Below, piece after piece: positions 22,620 to 31,875 of a stretch of 64,000 bases of DNA. The position numbers were made by a program, and so were the translations under genes. This stretch comes from Diphasiastrum complanatum (Eukaryota; Streptophyta; Lycopodiopsida; Lycopodiales; Lycopodiaceae). The notes under the pieces were generated by a model. The model did no database searches, was not told the origin of the DNA, and saw only the letters and a list, made by a program, of their open reading frames with translations. Location of the stretch: positions 62,565,141 through 62,629,140 of the forward strand of contig CM055100.1 of assembly GCA_029204225.1 (NCBI GenBank), given 5' to 3'. Each line of letters begins with the position of its first letter. Within the stretch, counting starts at the first letter, position 1.

Positions 22620-22990
22620 AGCTTGGGCACCAAAAACCTCTCTGATATGATATTTAATTTCAATTTTTCGTATCACATTTAATCTAATGTAAATGCCAAC
22701 ATAGTCACAGTTACTACGTATACCATATTTTATGTAATTGTACATACTGTATTTCTATAACTGTAACTAGTATAGTTAGAAAATTTCACTAACCAGCATA
22801 GTTAAGTAAATTTAACTTGAGATATTGACGTCGGGTAGATTAGCATGTGTCAGGCAGGAAGAAGAAACCAATGAGATATGTCCATGCTGCCCGGACACAA
22901 ATTTTAAAGTTTTCTATATTGCATTTTTATTTCTCAATTAATTTGAACTATGTTACGTAGATTTCAAATCTGTGCATTTTGATTGGGCCT
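22620..22990. other. AT-rich right flank of T2
   Basis: Noncoding. Contains loosely repeated CATAGTTA/TATAGTTAG motifs (about 22770-22815). This should include the right end of T2. No terminal inverted repeat matching 9849-10326 was convincing. Confidence 0.4.
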
Positions 22991-22999
22991 GGTGACCTT

Positions 23000-23626
23000 A
23001 GGTAGGATCTGATACCACGTGAATTTCACATGTGTGGAGTGTCCGCCACATGTGATAATGATCTCCTAAGGTGTGTGGATGCACAATGATCAAGATTAGA
23101 TTGAGATTCAATATCTATCTTACTCTTAATGGAGTGGATCCTTTGGTATGCATAAGAAGTGAAGATCAGCCAAGGGATCCATCATAGCAGCACCCTCACC
23201 ATATCCATGATTAGATTTTCTTGGTAGAAATCATTTGCAAGCAATCTCTTGACCAAACCAAATGTGTCCTACCTAACCCTCTTCAAAAGCTTATAACTTT
23301 TGAGTAGCTCAACCAAATGGAATGAACTGATTGCATAAAAAACTAGACGAAAATAGCTTCAAAACAAGCTATCTAGCAAGATTTTTGGATCAAACATGGA
23401 AGAGAACTCTCAAACTGAAATTGGATGTTCCTCACACATGTCTGAGCACTTGATTTTATACAATACTAGGTTAGACCCAATCAATGCCCTATTAATCTTT
23501 TTTGATCCAAAATTGAACAAGATAGCTAGGAAAATAAATCTTGACAATTTCTAGCTCAATATTGGTAGAAAATTTTCACACTAGTGGATGAAAATGCATG
23601 GTAACCTTAGGTAGGATCTGATACCA
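23000..23626 (-). repeat. Rearranged second LTR/leader block of copia X
   Basis: From low to high coordinate: primer-site sequence (23000-23017), the last ~113 bp of an LTR (23018-23130), a piece matching 7750-7850 near the 3' LTR (23131-23235), a piece matching the leader at 9500-9848 (23236-23575), and the primer site (23611-23626) of the full 5' LTR. This is what an LTR-internal-LTR-internal tandem with two large deletions would leave. Confidence 0.65.
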
Positions 23627-24442
23627 TGTGAATTTCACATGTGTGGAGTGTCCACCACATGTGATAATGATCTCCTAACGTGTGTGGATGCACAATGATC
23701 AAGATTAGATTGAGATTCAAGATCTATCTTACTCTCAATGGCAAAAACACACTACTACATGCATTAACTCACTTCCAAAGTACATACACACGTGTGGGAA
23801 GTGTTCCAAAATAAAACTAAGTAAAATTAAGCTCCTCTCCTCGGGTAGAGAGAGAATCCTACCAATGGCTCTCGAATAGAGAGAGAAAGCTAGAAAACAC
23901 TTAGACTCAAAATCACTCAAGATCATCAAATCAATTAGCATAGAATGAGTAGTACAATGATACTATTTCACACTCAAACATGATTGGACCTCACGTTTAC
24001 AACCTCCTAATCCTATTGGACCATTCACTCATCCATCTCTCCATTCTATTGGACCATTCTCAAGCATATCTCAAATCCTATTGGACCAATGGTACTTCCA
24101 CCTCTTAATTCTATTAGACCTCTTGAACTTTGACTTGTCACACATCAAACTAACTAAATACACTTGTCAAGGAACTATTTAGCTTGAGTTTTTCACTTGT
24201 GCTTTTGGTCTAATAAATTCAAAACAAGTGTACTTCACTAATTGACCTCTAAAGCCAAAAATGGCTCAATCTACTAATGACACCTAGAAGCTTGGCTATG
24301 AAACTTTATGAGACCCCTATAACAAACATTTTTAATATATTTTACAATCCACCACATTCGGGAACATCCTTCACACATGTGAGATTCACTCACATACTTC
24401 TATTATAAGAATACCAAGCTAGATTTTTGCCAATTTCTCACA
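23627..24442 (-). repeat. 5' LTR of copia X
   Basis: 816 bp with TG...CA ends, the partner of 6871-7687. It is followed on the minus strand by TGGTATCAGATCCTAC, a near match to the initiator-Met primer site, at 23611-23626. Its outer end is followed by TGAAT, matching the bases before 6871. Confidence 0.9.
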
Positions 24443-24447
24443 TGAAT

Positions 24448-24643
24448 GTGTCGGTGTTTCCATGAAACTTGTACACAATGGAATAACATACCTCATCAAT
24501 TACTTGCCAAAATATTCCATTGGAGATTCCCAATAGATTTTGATATGCTTTTATGCATACAACATTACCATCCAACGTAGGTTTGAAGCGCAATTTGGGT
24601 TCCTCCAAAATATCAACCATTGTGTTTGATATTTCTCGTCTAT
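24448..24643 (-). pseudogene. T1: upstream exon of the split DNA-transposon gene
   Basis: Minus strand, after a possible acceptor (TTTTTTTCATAG, ending at 24644). Reads RREISNTMVDILEEPKLRFK, then TLDGNVVCIKAYQNLLGISN, to FHGNTDT at 24448. The frame is then broken by copia X and resumes at 6865. Upstream sequence is cut off by copia D at about 24700. The superfamily is not recognised. Confidence 0.5.
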
Positions 24644-24708
24644 GAAAAAAACATTTGAACATATGCACAACTTACTGTGAAGAATTGAAAAAGATTATCT
24701 ATGTTAGA

Positions 24709-27700
24709 TATAGCTTGGGATTGTTTCAAGACTATCTATGAGGCTAAGAACACCTCTAGACTCCTCACTCTTAGAAATCAAATCTTCCAAAGTAGCCAAA
24801 AGAGTGATGAGAGTGCATCTAGTTATGTTTTGAGAGTAAAAGATATTCATAGAGAGCTTGCTTGCATTGGTGATTCCATCAATCAAAATGAGCTAGTCCA
24901 AGTCATTCTCAATGGCTTGAGAAGTGAATTTGATAACATTGTCCAATCCTATGCCATTAAGGAGGAGCTACCAAGTTTGGAGGCTCTCCAAAGTGTGCTA
25001 ATTTTCGAAGAATCAAGACAATAAGTATAAGCTCTTGAGGATGGACAAGCTTTCTCTCACTCATAATGATGGAAAAGCCCTCTTTTTCAAGGACAAGCAA
25101 GGACAAAGCCAAATCCAAAGACAAAGATGAGGAGGAAGATGATTCCTCTAATGCTTCATCATCCAAGCTCAAGAAGAAGAAGATCAAGTGCTTTTATTGT
25201 GGCAAGAAAGCCCATTATGCCACCAATTGTTTCAAGAAGAAGAATCAACTCAAGCAAGCCAACATCACCAATGAGAAGGAAGACACTATTTCAAGTGATG
25301 GAGAGGGATCTCTTATGGTCTCTAGCTTCTCATCCACTCCTTTCAAGAAGGACGGCTTATGGTCTATTGATAGTCGAGCCTCTTCACATATGTGTAGCTC
25401 CAAGGATTCTTTCTCTTCTATTGCAACTTATGATGGAGTCAAGAAATCAATATACACTACAAATGATTTTGAATGTCCTATTGAAGGCATAGGGAACATC
25501 TTTCTCTTTCTAAAGTTCTTTATGTGCCTAAGCTTACTAAGAATCTCATTAGTGTTGGCCAATTGCTTGATAATAGCCTTGATGTAAAATTCAATGTTGA
25601 TACTTGCACTATCAAGACGAATGATGAGATACTATAAACTAGATCCAAATGAATATGTGAATGCTTGTAATATTGCTCTTGTGAACAAGCTCTCTATGGA
25701 GGAATTATGGCATAGGAGGTTGGGACATCCCAACTACAAATCCATGCTCTCTATGATCAAAGAGGCCAAAGCTATTGGCTTGCCAAAGTCGTTCTCCAAG
25801 AAAATCAAGCCTTGTGAGGCTTGTGCTATTGCTAAATCTCACAAAAAAGCCATTTACAAGACCTTCTATCGAAAGCAAGCATCCTTTGGAGTTAATCCAC
25901 TCGGATGTGCATTTCTCATCAACTATAAGCAAGGGAAGAGCCACTTGTTTTGTTACTTTCATTGATGATTTCACAAAATTCACTTGGATATATCTTCTTG
26001 CTTCTAAATCTATGGTGTTTGATCAATTCCCATTTTTCAAAGCTTATGTAGAGAAGCAATTCTCATTCAAGATTGAAGCTCTTAGATGGGATGGAGGTGG
26101 TGAATATATCTCCAATAAATTTCATGATTTTTGTGAGCTTGAAGACATCAAAAGAGAGTTCTCTTGTGCCTATTATCCATCTCAAAATGGAGTGACCAAA
26201 GAAAGAATAGATCTCTTGTGAAAAGTACAGTACTAAGGACCATAAATGGATCTTTGAATGATCCACAAGGTGATTGTATGCTTGTTAAACAATCTATTAG
26301 AAACTAGTCATCAGAAAACAAGATCTAGTTTAGCAGCTTGATAGGAAACAAGTAGAGACAATCAAAGCATTGATCAAATAGTATAATCCAACTCCACACG
26401 TGTGGAAATAAGGCTGTAGTACGGCCTGTAGATAGTGTTTACAAAGTGCCAAAGCTGGCTTTCATTGGAAATCAAGAGTAATTACCATACAATGAGAGGA
26501 AACTCGAGTTTCTCCTTGAGGCTCCAAAAAGTTTCTATCTTCTCACTATGGAAAATGGGAATACATAGTAAAACACACTTCCTTTGCAAAGTTAGGTGAA
26601 AATACAGCATGTAATAAGGAAGTAGACTCCACTTTCTTTCCCTAATGTGAAAACCCTAGCCTAGATCCAAGAGTCATGCTTGGTAGGTGCATGGTAGGTA
26701 CAAATCTCATCATAAATCATGGTCTAGATCCTACAAAGTAGGAATCACTACCAAATAGACACAACCACTCTTGACTCGTGGTAACCTACTTTAGGTGTGT
26801 ATGTACAAGTGGCACTTTGGCCATTCAAGTAACCAACAAACAATATTGACAAAATGTACAATATTCTACATGGCTAGATTTGCCAATGTAGGCAATTTTT
26901 CACATCTCTATGTGAATGTGCAAAATCTATGAGAATTGAGGCATCTTTGCCCAAAGATTTTTGGGGAGAAGCCATTAATTGTGCAAATTATCTTTGCAAT
27001 AGGCTCCCACATATAGCTCTTGGAGGGAAGTCACCATATGAAATCTTATATTTGAAGAAGCCTAAGGTTGATCACCTTAGAGTTTTTGGATGCATATGCT
27101 TTGCCCATATTCCCTTGGAAACAAGGCAGAAGGAAGATCCTAGTGCATGCAAAGGGATCATGGTTGGATACTCATCCACCAAAAAGACCTATAGAGTCTT
27201 TGTACTCTCTACTTCTCAAGTTATTGAAAGTAGAGATGTTGTCTTTCATGAAGATCAACATTCATCTTTTGGAGAGGCCGAGATCAAGAAGTCTATGGAT
27301 GCATCACCTATTATTGATTTTGAAGACAATTATGATGTGATGGGGTTGAGAATTGAAAAAGACTCTCCTCAAATTTTCTCACCAAGACGATCCATGAGAG
27401 ATAGATCCGAGCCTAAGAGGCTCTCATATGTTGACAAGGGCAAACAAGTGGATTTTGATTCCACTAATTATGTTTTTTATGTCTCTCATGAAGAGCCAAA
27501 TAATGTACAAGAGGCACTCAATACCAAGGAGTGGTATGATGCCATGAAGCAAGAGTATGATGCACTGATCACCAACAATACTTGGGAGCTTGTGGATCCT
27601 CCATCCACCAAGCATGTGATTGGTTGCAAGTGGGTATCTTGGATCAAGTACAATCATGATGGCACCATTAGCAAGTATAAAGCAAGATTATGTGCCAAAG

Positions 27701-27885
27701 GATTTGCTCAAATCCATGGCCTTGATTATGAGGAGACCTTTGCACCGATTGCAAAGATGGTGACAATAAGAATTCTTATTTCTCTTGCTTGTTTCTTTAA
27801 GTGGAAGGTGTTCCAATTAGATGTATCCAATGCTTTTCTAAATGGTTATCTTGAGGAGGAGATCTATATGGAACAACCTTTTTTT
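24709..27885 (+). pseudogene. Copia element D, truncated at both ends
   Basis: Plus strand. Starts inside gag (AWDCFKTIYEAKNTSRLLTL), then an intact CCHC knuckle CFYCGKKAHYATNC (about 25189-25230), protease with the active site changed to SIDSRASSHM (G to R) at about 25365, pre-integrase WHRRLGHPNY, integrase (WDGGGEYISNKFHDFCELED), the solo LTR insertion (26217-26904), the rest of integrase (LPKDFWGEAINCANYLCNRL), a linker, and RT from VIGCKWVSWIKYNHDGTISK to DVSNAFLNGYLEEEIYMEQP. It stops abruptly at about 27880 in T-rich sequence, before the RT active site. No LTR of its own. Same broad lineage as copies X and C. Confidence 0.9.
26217..26904 (-). repeat. Solo LTR (688 bp) with TCTCT target duplication
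   Basis: Begins TGTGAAAAGTACAG and ends TTTTTCACA. Flanked by TCTCT at 26212-26216 and 26905-26909. The copia D integrase frame resumes on both sides. Read on the minus strand its start (TGTGAAAAATTGCC...) resembles the start of the X LTR (TGTGAGAAATTGGC), so minus orientation is likely. Left by LTR-LTR recombination. Confidence 0.9.
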
Positions 27886-28140
27886 TCATTTTTTTATGCT
27901 TATTTTTGTTTTTTTTGGGGATTTTTAATATAAAATTATTGTTTAAAATTTTTTGACACTATTTTGATTTGTTTAGATTATACAATCAAAGTATCATGCT
28001 TAACAGTTTAGTATAAAGAATTTCACAAAGCTAATTCAACATATATGGTGGAAGGAAGCATAATCACGTACAAAAAGTTCATATATGTATCTATATTGTT
28101 TTCAACTTTAAGCTTTTGAAGAGTATACGAATGTGTGTAC

Positions 28141-28438
28141 CATCTCGAAGTTGTGTTTGTTGCTCCATTGTTTGCAACCTCAACTTCAGCTCACTATTTT
28201 CACTCGTGAGTCTCGTTGAATCTCTCTACAAAAGTCATGTGAGGTAATTGAGATACACCAAGGAGTATGCATGAAATAGAAAGTCAAAGCAGACCAGGCG
28301 TTCGGCCAGCAAATTGAAATAGACACTCACCTACAACATTGTTAGCTGAGCAGATAGATTAGTAGCTTCACCTTGCAGGGTCTGCACCTTGCACTCGAGT
28401 TTTGGAATATACTTCATCTTTCTTTCTTTCGAGCATCC
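28141..28438 (-). pseudogene. bZIP (group I, VIP1/RF2a-like) leucine-zipper fragment
   Basis: Two minus-strand exon-like blocks. 28438-28331 reads [20 protein letters not shown], then [14 protein letters not shown] and TAG at the last codon before GTGAGT. 28225 to about 28141 reads RDSTRLTSENSELKLRLQTM, then EQQTQLR. Together they match the end of the basic region and the zipper of plant group I bZIPs, with the usual intron position (after LTMLQ). The Gln codon is TAG here, and Pro and Cys replace usual Ala/Glu and Arg positions in YIPKLECKV, which argues for a pseudogene. The NRQSA basic-region exon and C-terminal exons were not found nearby. Confidence 0.7.
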
Positions 28439-28879
28439 CTGCACATGGCTAAAATCCTGGCAAATCATTCAAGATGCTAAGAATCTGCAAAACACCAATT
28501 CTCCTGTGAAATCTGTAGTTTGTGAACATTTATTGAAATTGCAATTGAGACTCTCTAATTGTGTGTAGTTTTTCTATGAATCTACCACAAGAATCTGAAC
28601 TATGATGAGTCCCCATCTAGCTAGGCAACACATTAAATCCCAAATGATCTAGCCAATGCTTAATATGCTCATGATGTAGCCGTTTGTGCTTTAATTCTTG
28701 TGGTTGTTGATAGAAAACCTAAGAGAGAAAGATAAAGCCAGAAAGATCACAATCAAGAGTTTCTAGCACATATGTAGTTATATTAAACAAATACTACATA
28801 GAGTGCAAATTTTACTTGTGCTCTTCTTCAAACCAAGGGACTCCCTTGCGCCGCTCTTGCTCCTCTGGCATTGCCTTAC

Positions 28880-29275
28880 CTGCCACTTCATTGTCTGCTC
28901 TTCCCCTATTGCGGCCCATTGCTTTTGCCCTAGAACAACAAACCCTTCCTTCAGCTCATAGACTCCACCTTCTAATGCTCCTGGTTTTGAAAGATCATAA
29001 TCAGGAATCGCTACTTTGTCGGCCTCGATCACCTTCACATCTTTCGCTAGGGCTGCGAAGCAGCTTCCAATCTTTGAGGGTTTTTTTTCATGCCTCATGG
29101 CTGCCACTTTTTTGCACCGATCCCACACATCTCTCTATCACATGCAGCCAGGGCTAATTCAAACAGTTTGTCATCTTGGCGGCTCCATGAGAGAAGAAAA
29201 ATTGAGCAACGAATTGCTCTTGTTGAATGAATGGGAACAACATACCTTGTCACTCGCTTTGAAAGTACAGTCATT
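28880..29275 (-). CDS. Unidentified exon pair (possible host gene fragment)
   Basis: On the minus strand an ATG at 29275 opens MTVLSKRVTR, ending in a GTATGT donor at 29247. A second block from about 29130 to 28880 reads KIGSCFAALAKDVKVIEADK, then VAIPDYDLSKPGALEGGVYE and KEGFVVLGQKQWAAIGEEQ, ending in a GTAAGG donor. The codon use looks protein-like and no stop interrupts it, but I recognise no family. The phase (0) would allow joining to the bZIP block downstream. That join is speculative because no bZIP has this N-terminal sequence to my knowledge. Confidence 0.3.
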
Positions 29276-30087
29276 TTCTTCTGCTCTCAACTATGGTGGG
29301 TGCTGTACATCAAAATTGATAGCAGTGAGGTGAAAATTAAAGAAAGCAATCACAAAGATTTTCAGCGTTTTTTGGTTGCAATCGGAGGCTGACAAACTAA
29401 GAATTAATCTCAGTAGTGCTCTTGTTACAGCCGCAGGTTGTTATTGAGTGTTTTAGACAGCAAATCATGCTCTGATTTTCAAAAAAAAAGGATGCATGAA
29501 TGCTTTCAAGCCTCGGCCCATAATCGTTGCTTAGCTATTGATTTCATGATGTATTCTTGGTTGAAAAACGTGTGCAATAACCCAGGACCGTAGGGACTTA
29601 GTTGCTGCAAGTTTCCAGCAGCCATATCGCTGATTTCTAGTTAGGTTTTTTTGGTTTATGAAGCCTTGAAAGTCTAGAATCTAACTACGATTGAGCAGCA
29701 ACTGAGGCATACTAGTTTTCTAGCAATTATTGCATTGAAACCTAGGTTATTGATCTTAGAGAAACCTGAAATCCCAACAAATATGGCCTACATATTTGAT
29801 TGGAATATACCTATCTATATATGATGAAAAACCCACATGCATCAAACAGAGAAGAAAGTAATAAATGGTGAAACTATATACAATGATGCAAAGCGATAGA
29901 TCAAACAAATTGAATAGTAGAGAGGTAGATCTAAGAAAGTAATGGCGAAGCTATGTATAATGAAAAGATACCCTCCTGGATCAACGTTGCCTACGCTGTC
30001 TGGATCAAATGCTCTTGGACCAGCGCTGCCTAGATTAGATGCCCTGAAGCGCGCCCTCCTGGATCAGCATTATCTGGAGAGAGAGAC

Positions 30088-30231
<144 letters not shown>

Positions 30232-30479
30232 ACGCACAGGGGGGAAAAAATTTTTTGAAATGTGTGTGTGTATGTGCTTAAAAAAAAAAAGGCTTGTAGG
30301 TTTCGTTTTTTAATCATTCTTTTCAAAACGTTTTTTAGCTTTTTTTTCTTTGCAAAAATGTGACGTTTTTTAACGGGCAGAGCGTGACATTTTTGGCGGC
30401 ACAGGGTTAATTTTTTGCTGGCAACCCTTACACTCTCTCACTTAAATATCTTTATATATATAGATAATATATAAACTTT

Positions 30480-30499
30480 AATGCGCCGCGACGGGTGGG

Positions 30500-30561
<62 letters not shown>

Positions 30562-31600
30562 AAAAAGCAAAGAAGATGAGGGGTTTGGCATTTTGCGAGT
30601 AAATCATCTACGAGTTTTGCGAGTTTAGTGTTTTTAAATTATGTCAAATTGATAGCACATGGCATGCTACATTTTTTTTAGGTTCTTGAAATTTATTCTA
30701 CTTCGCTTTTGGGGGTGAAATCTATCATGTTGTTTATTTTCTTACTAGCTAAAATATATGTTTGCAAATCATGTTGGCTACAAATTGTACATTATGCTAT
30801 ATCATTGAGAACGCAGAAAACTTAATCACTTTAATTTTACATTTATCAAGCTAAAACATTTTTGTCTACTGCCAAGGATTGATGTACGACCATACATTAA
30901 AAGACATGATGGTATGTGGCCAAGCCTATGATAGGTATCATAAAATCAACATTTGTAAAGAAAATTATTTTTATTGTATGTTCTAGATGGAGGCTATAAC
31001 TTAACTATCAAACTTATGTTGAGATGATGAAATAATAAAATATTTTATTTTATTTTTGTCAAATTTGATTAAAGCAATGTATCCTACTTGAGAAATGGAG
31101 CATTTTGCTTTTTGGATCGTCTCAATCCGAGCAATATTAAGAAAGTTATCGCCCTTCAAAGTTTTTTAGGCTAATTTTTTTTTTCCTTGGAGCTTGGAAG
31201 GGGTAGCACGCAATTTAAGCTATTAGTCTTTGACTCAAATTGATAGCACGTCGGCGTGCTACCCCTTTTAGATTCTAAGGGAAAAATGTTTTATAGTCTA
31301 AAAAATGTTAAACTATCATAACTTTCTTACTATTGCTCGGATTGAGATGGTCCAAAAAGCAAAAGTGCTCAATTTTTTATGTAGAATCCATTGGTATAAT
31401 CAAAGTTAGCTTTATATAATATAAGATAATTATATATGAAGCCTATATATTTAATAGCATACCATGTGCCATAGAATTTTAGAAATCCTTTGTAATTAAA
31501 ACTCGCAAAGAATTTACTCGTAGATTGCAAAACCGAGGAGAGGAGCTCACGCGTCGCGGCGGGTGGACTCCTCTTCTTTGTTATTTTAAGTGTATATATA
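30480..31600. repeat. Long imperfect inverted repeat (foldback-like element)
   Basis: Nested inverted pairs share a centre near 31235: 31197-31211 with 31254-31269 (AGGGGTAGCACGC), 31099-31147 with 31318-31371 (GCTTTTTGGA...CTCAATCCGAGCAAT), 30652-30671 with 31454-31473 (AGCACATGGCATGCTA type), and 30594-30625 with 31500-31535 (GCGAGTAAAT...CTACGAGT). The outer ends are GC-rich GCGACGGGTGGGCTC and CGCGGCGGGTGGACTC. The left arm is about 380 bp longer than the right and contains an (AT)n(AC)n tract (30503-30560). No coding capacity. Confidence 0.7.
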
Positions 31601-31875
31601 TTGTTTTTTTTTCACTAAAAAAGAAGAAGAGGTGAGGAGCCCACCCGCGGTGTTTTTTGAGTAGATATATACTATCATATATTTAAAACTTGATGTTGTC
31701 ATCTTCTCATACTAATACTGTTTATTAATGAACGTATGCAAGCATTGTGGTCCAGGCAATTATAATACCAAAAACGATGCTGATTGAAAGGGTTGAATTT
31801 ATGACCTGGGGTTCTAATGGTGAAGAAGGCCATTTTGTTGTATCTTGAGCAGATATAGTTCATTATACCGGGAAC

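Larger units (their letters stand above)
9849..22990. mobile_element. T2: candidate multi-gene DNA transposon nested in copia X
   Basis: Both borders abut copia X sequence: leader on the left (to 9848) and leader/primer-site sequence on the right (from about 22990). Excluding the copia C insertion (10327-15526 plus one target copy) the element would be about 7.9 kb. It contains a transposase-like gene, a Ulp1-like gene and two unknown genes in alternating orientation, plus AT-rich flanks with short repeats. I could not find convincing terminal inverted repeats or a target duplication, so the ends are approximate and the unit status is inference. Confidence 0.5.
6871..24442 (-). mobile_element. 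Copia element X (minus), host of nested insertions
   Basis: Two LTRs of 817 and 816 bp in the same orientation (6871-7687 and 23627-24442) are flanked by the same 5 bases, TGAAT, at 6866-6870 and 24443-24447. They therefore bound one insertion. In element orientation the order is 5' LTR, primer site (23611-23626), leader, a rearranged second leader/LTR block (23000-23580), the inserted T2 element, the rest of the leader (9848 to 9150), a deleted gag-pol (9149 to 8650), an unexplained ORF (8527-7814), a purine-rich tract (about 7688-7700) and the 3' LTR. LTR divergence is roughly 5% plus several indels by eye. Integrase, RT and RNase H are missing. Confidence 0.85.

Noticed and set aside
9849-22990. 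Terminal inverted repeats for T2
   Set aside because: Weak resemblances (for example TTTGCTTGTCCCC near 9945 and GGACACAAATT near 22890 on the other strand) are too short and interrupted to claim.
28141-29275. A single bZIP gene running from 29275 to 28141
   Set aside because: The unknown exons do not encode a bZIP basic region, the last zipper exon has a stop, and no transcript evidence is available, so they are kept separate.
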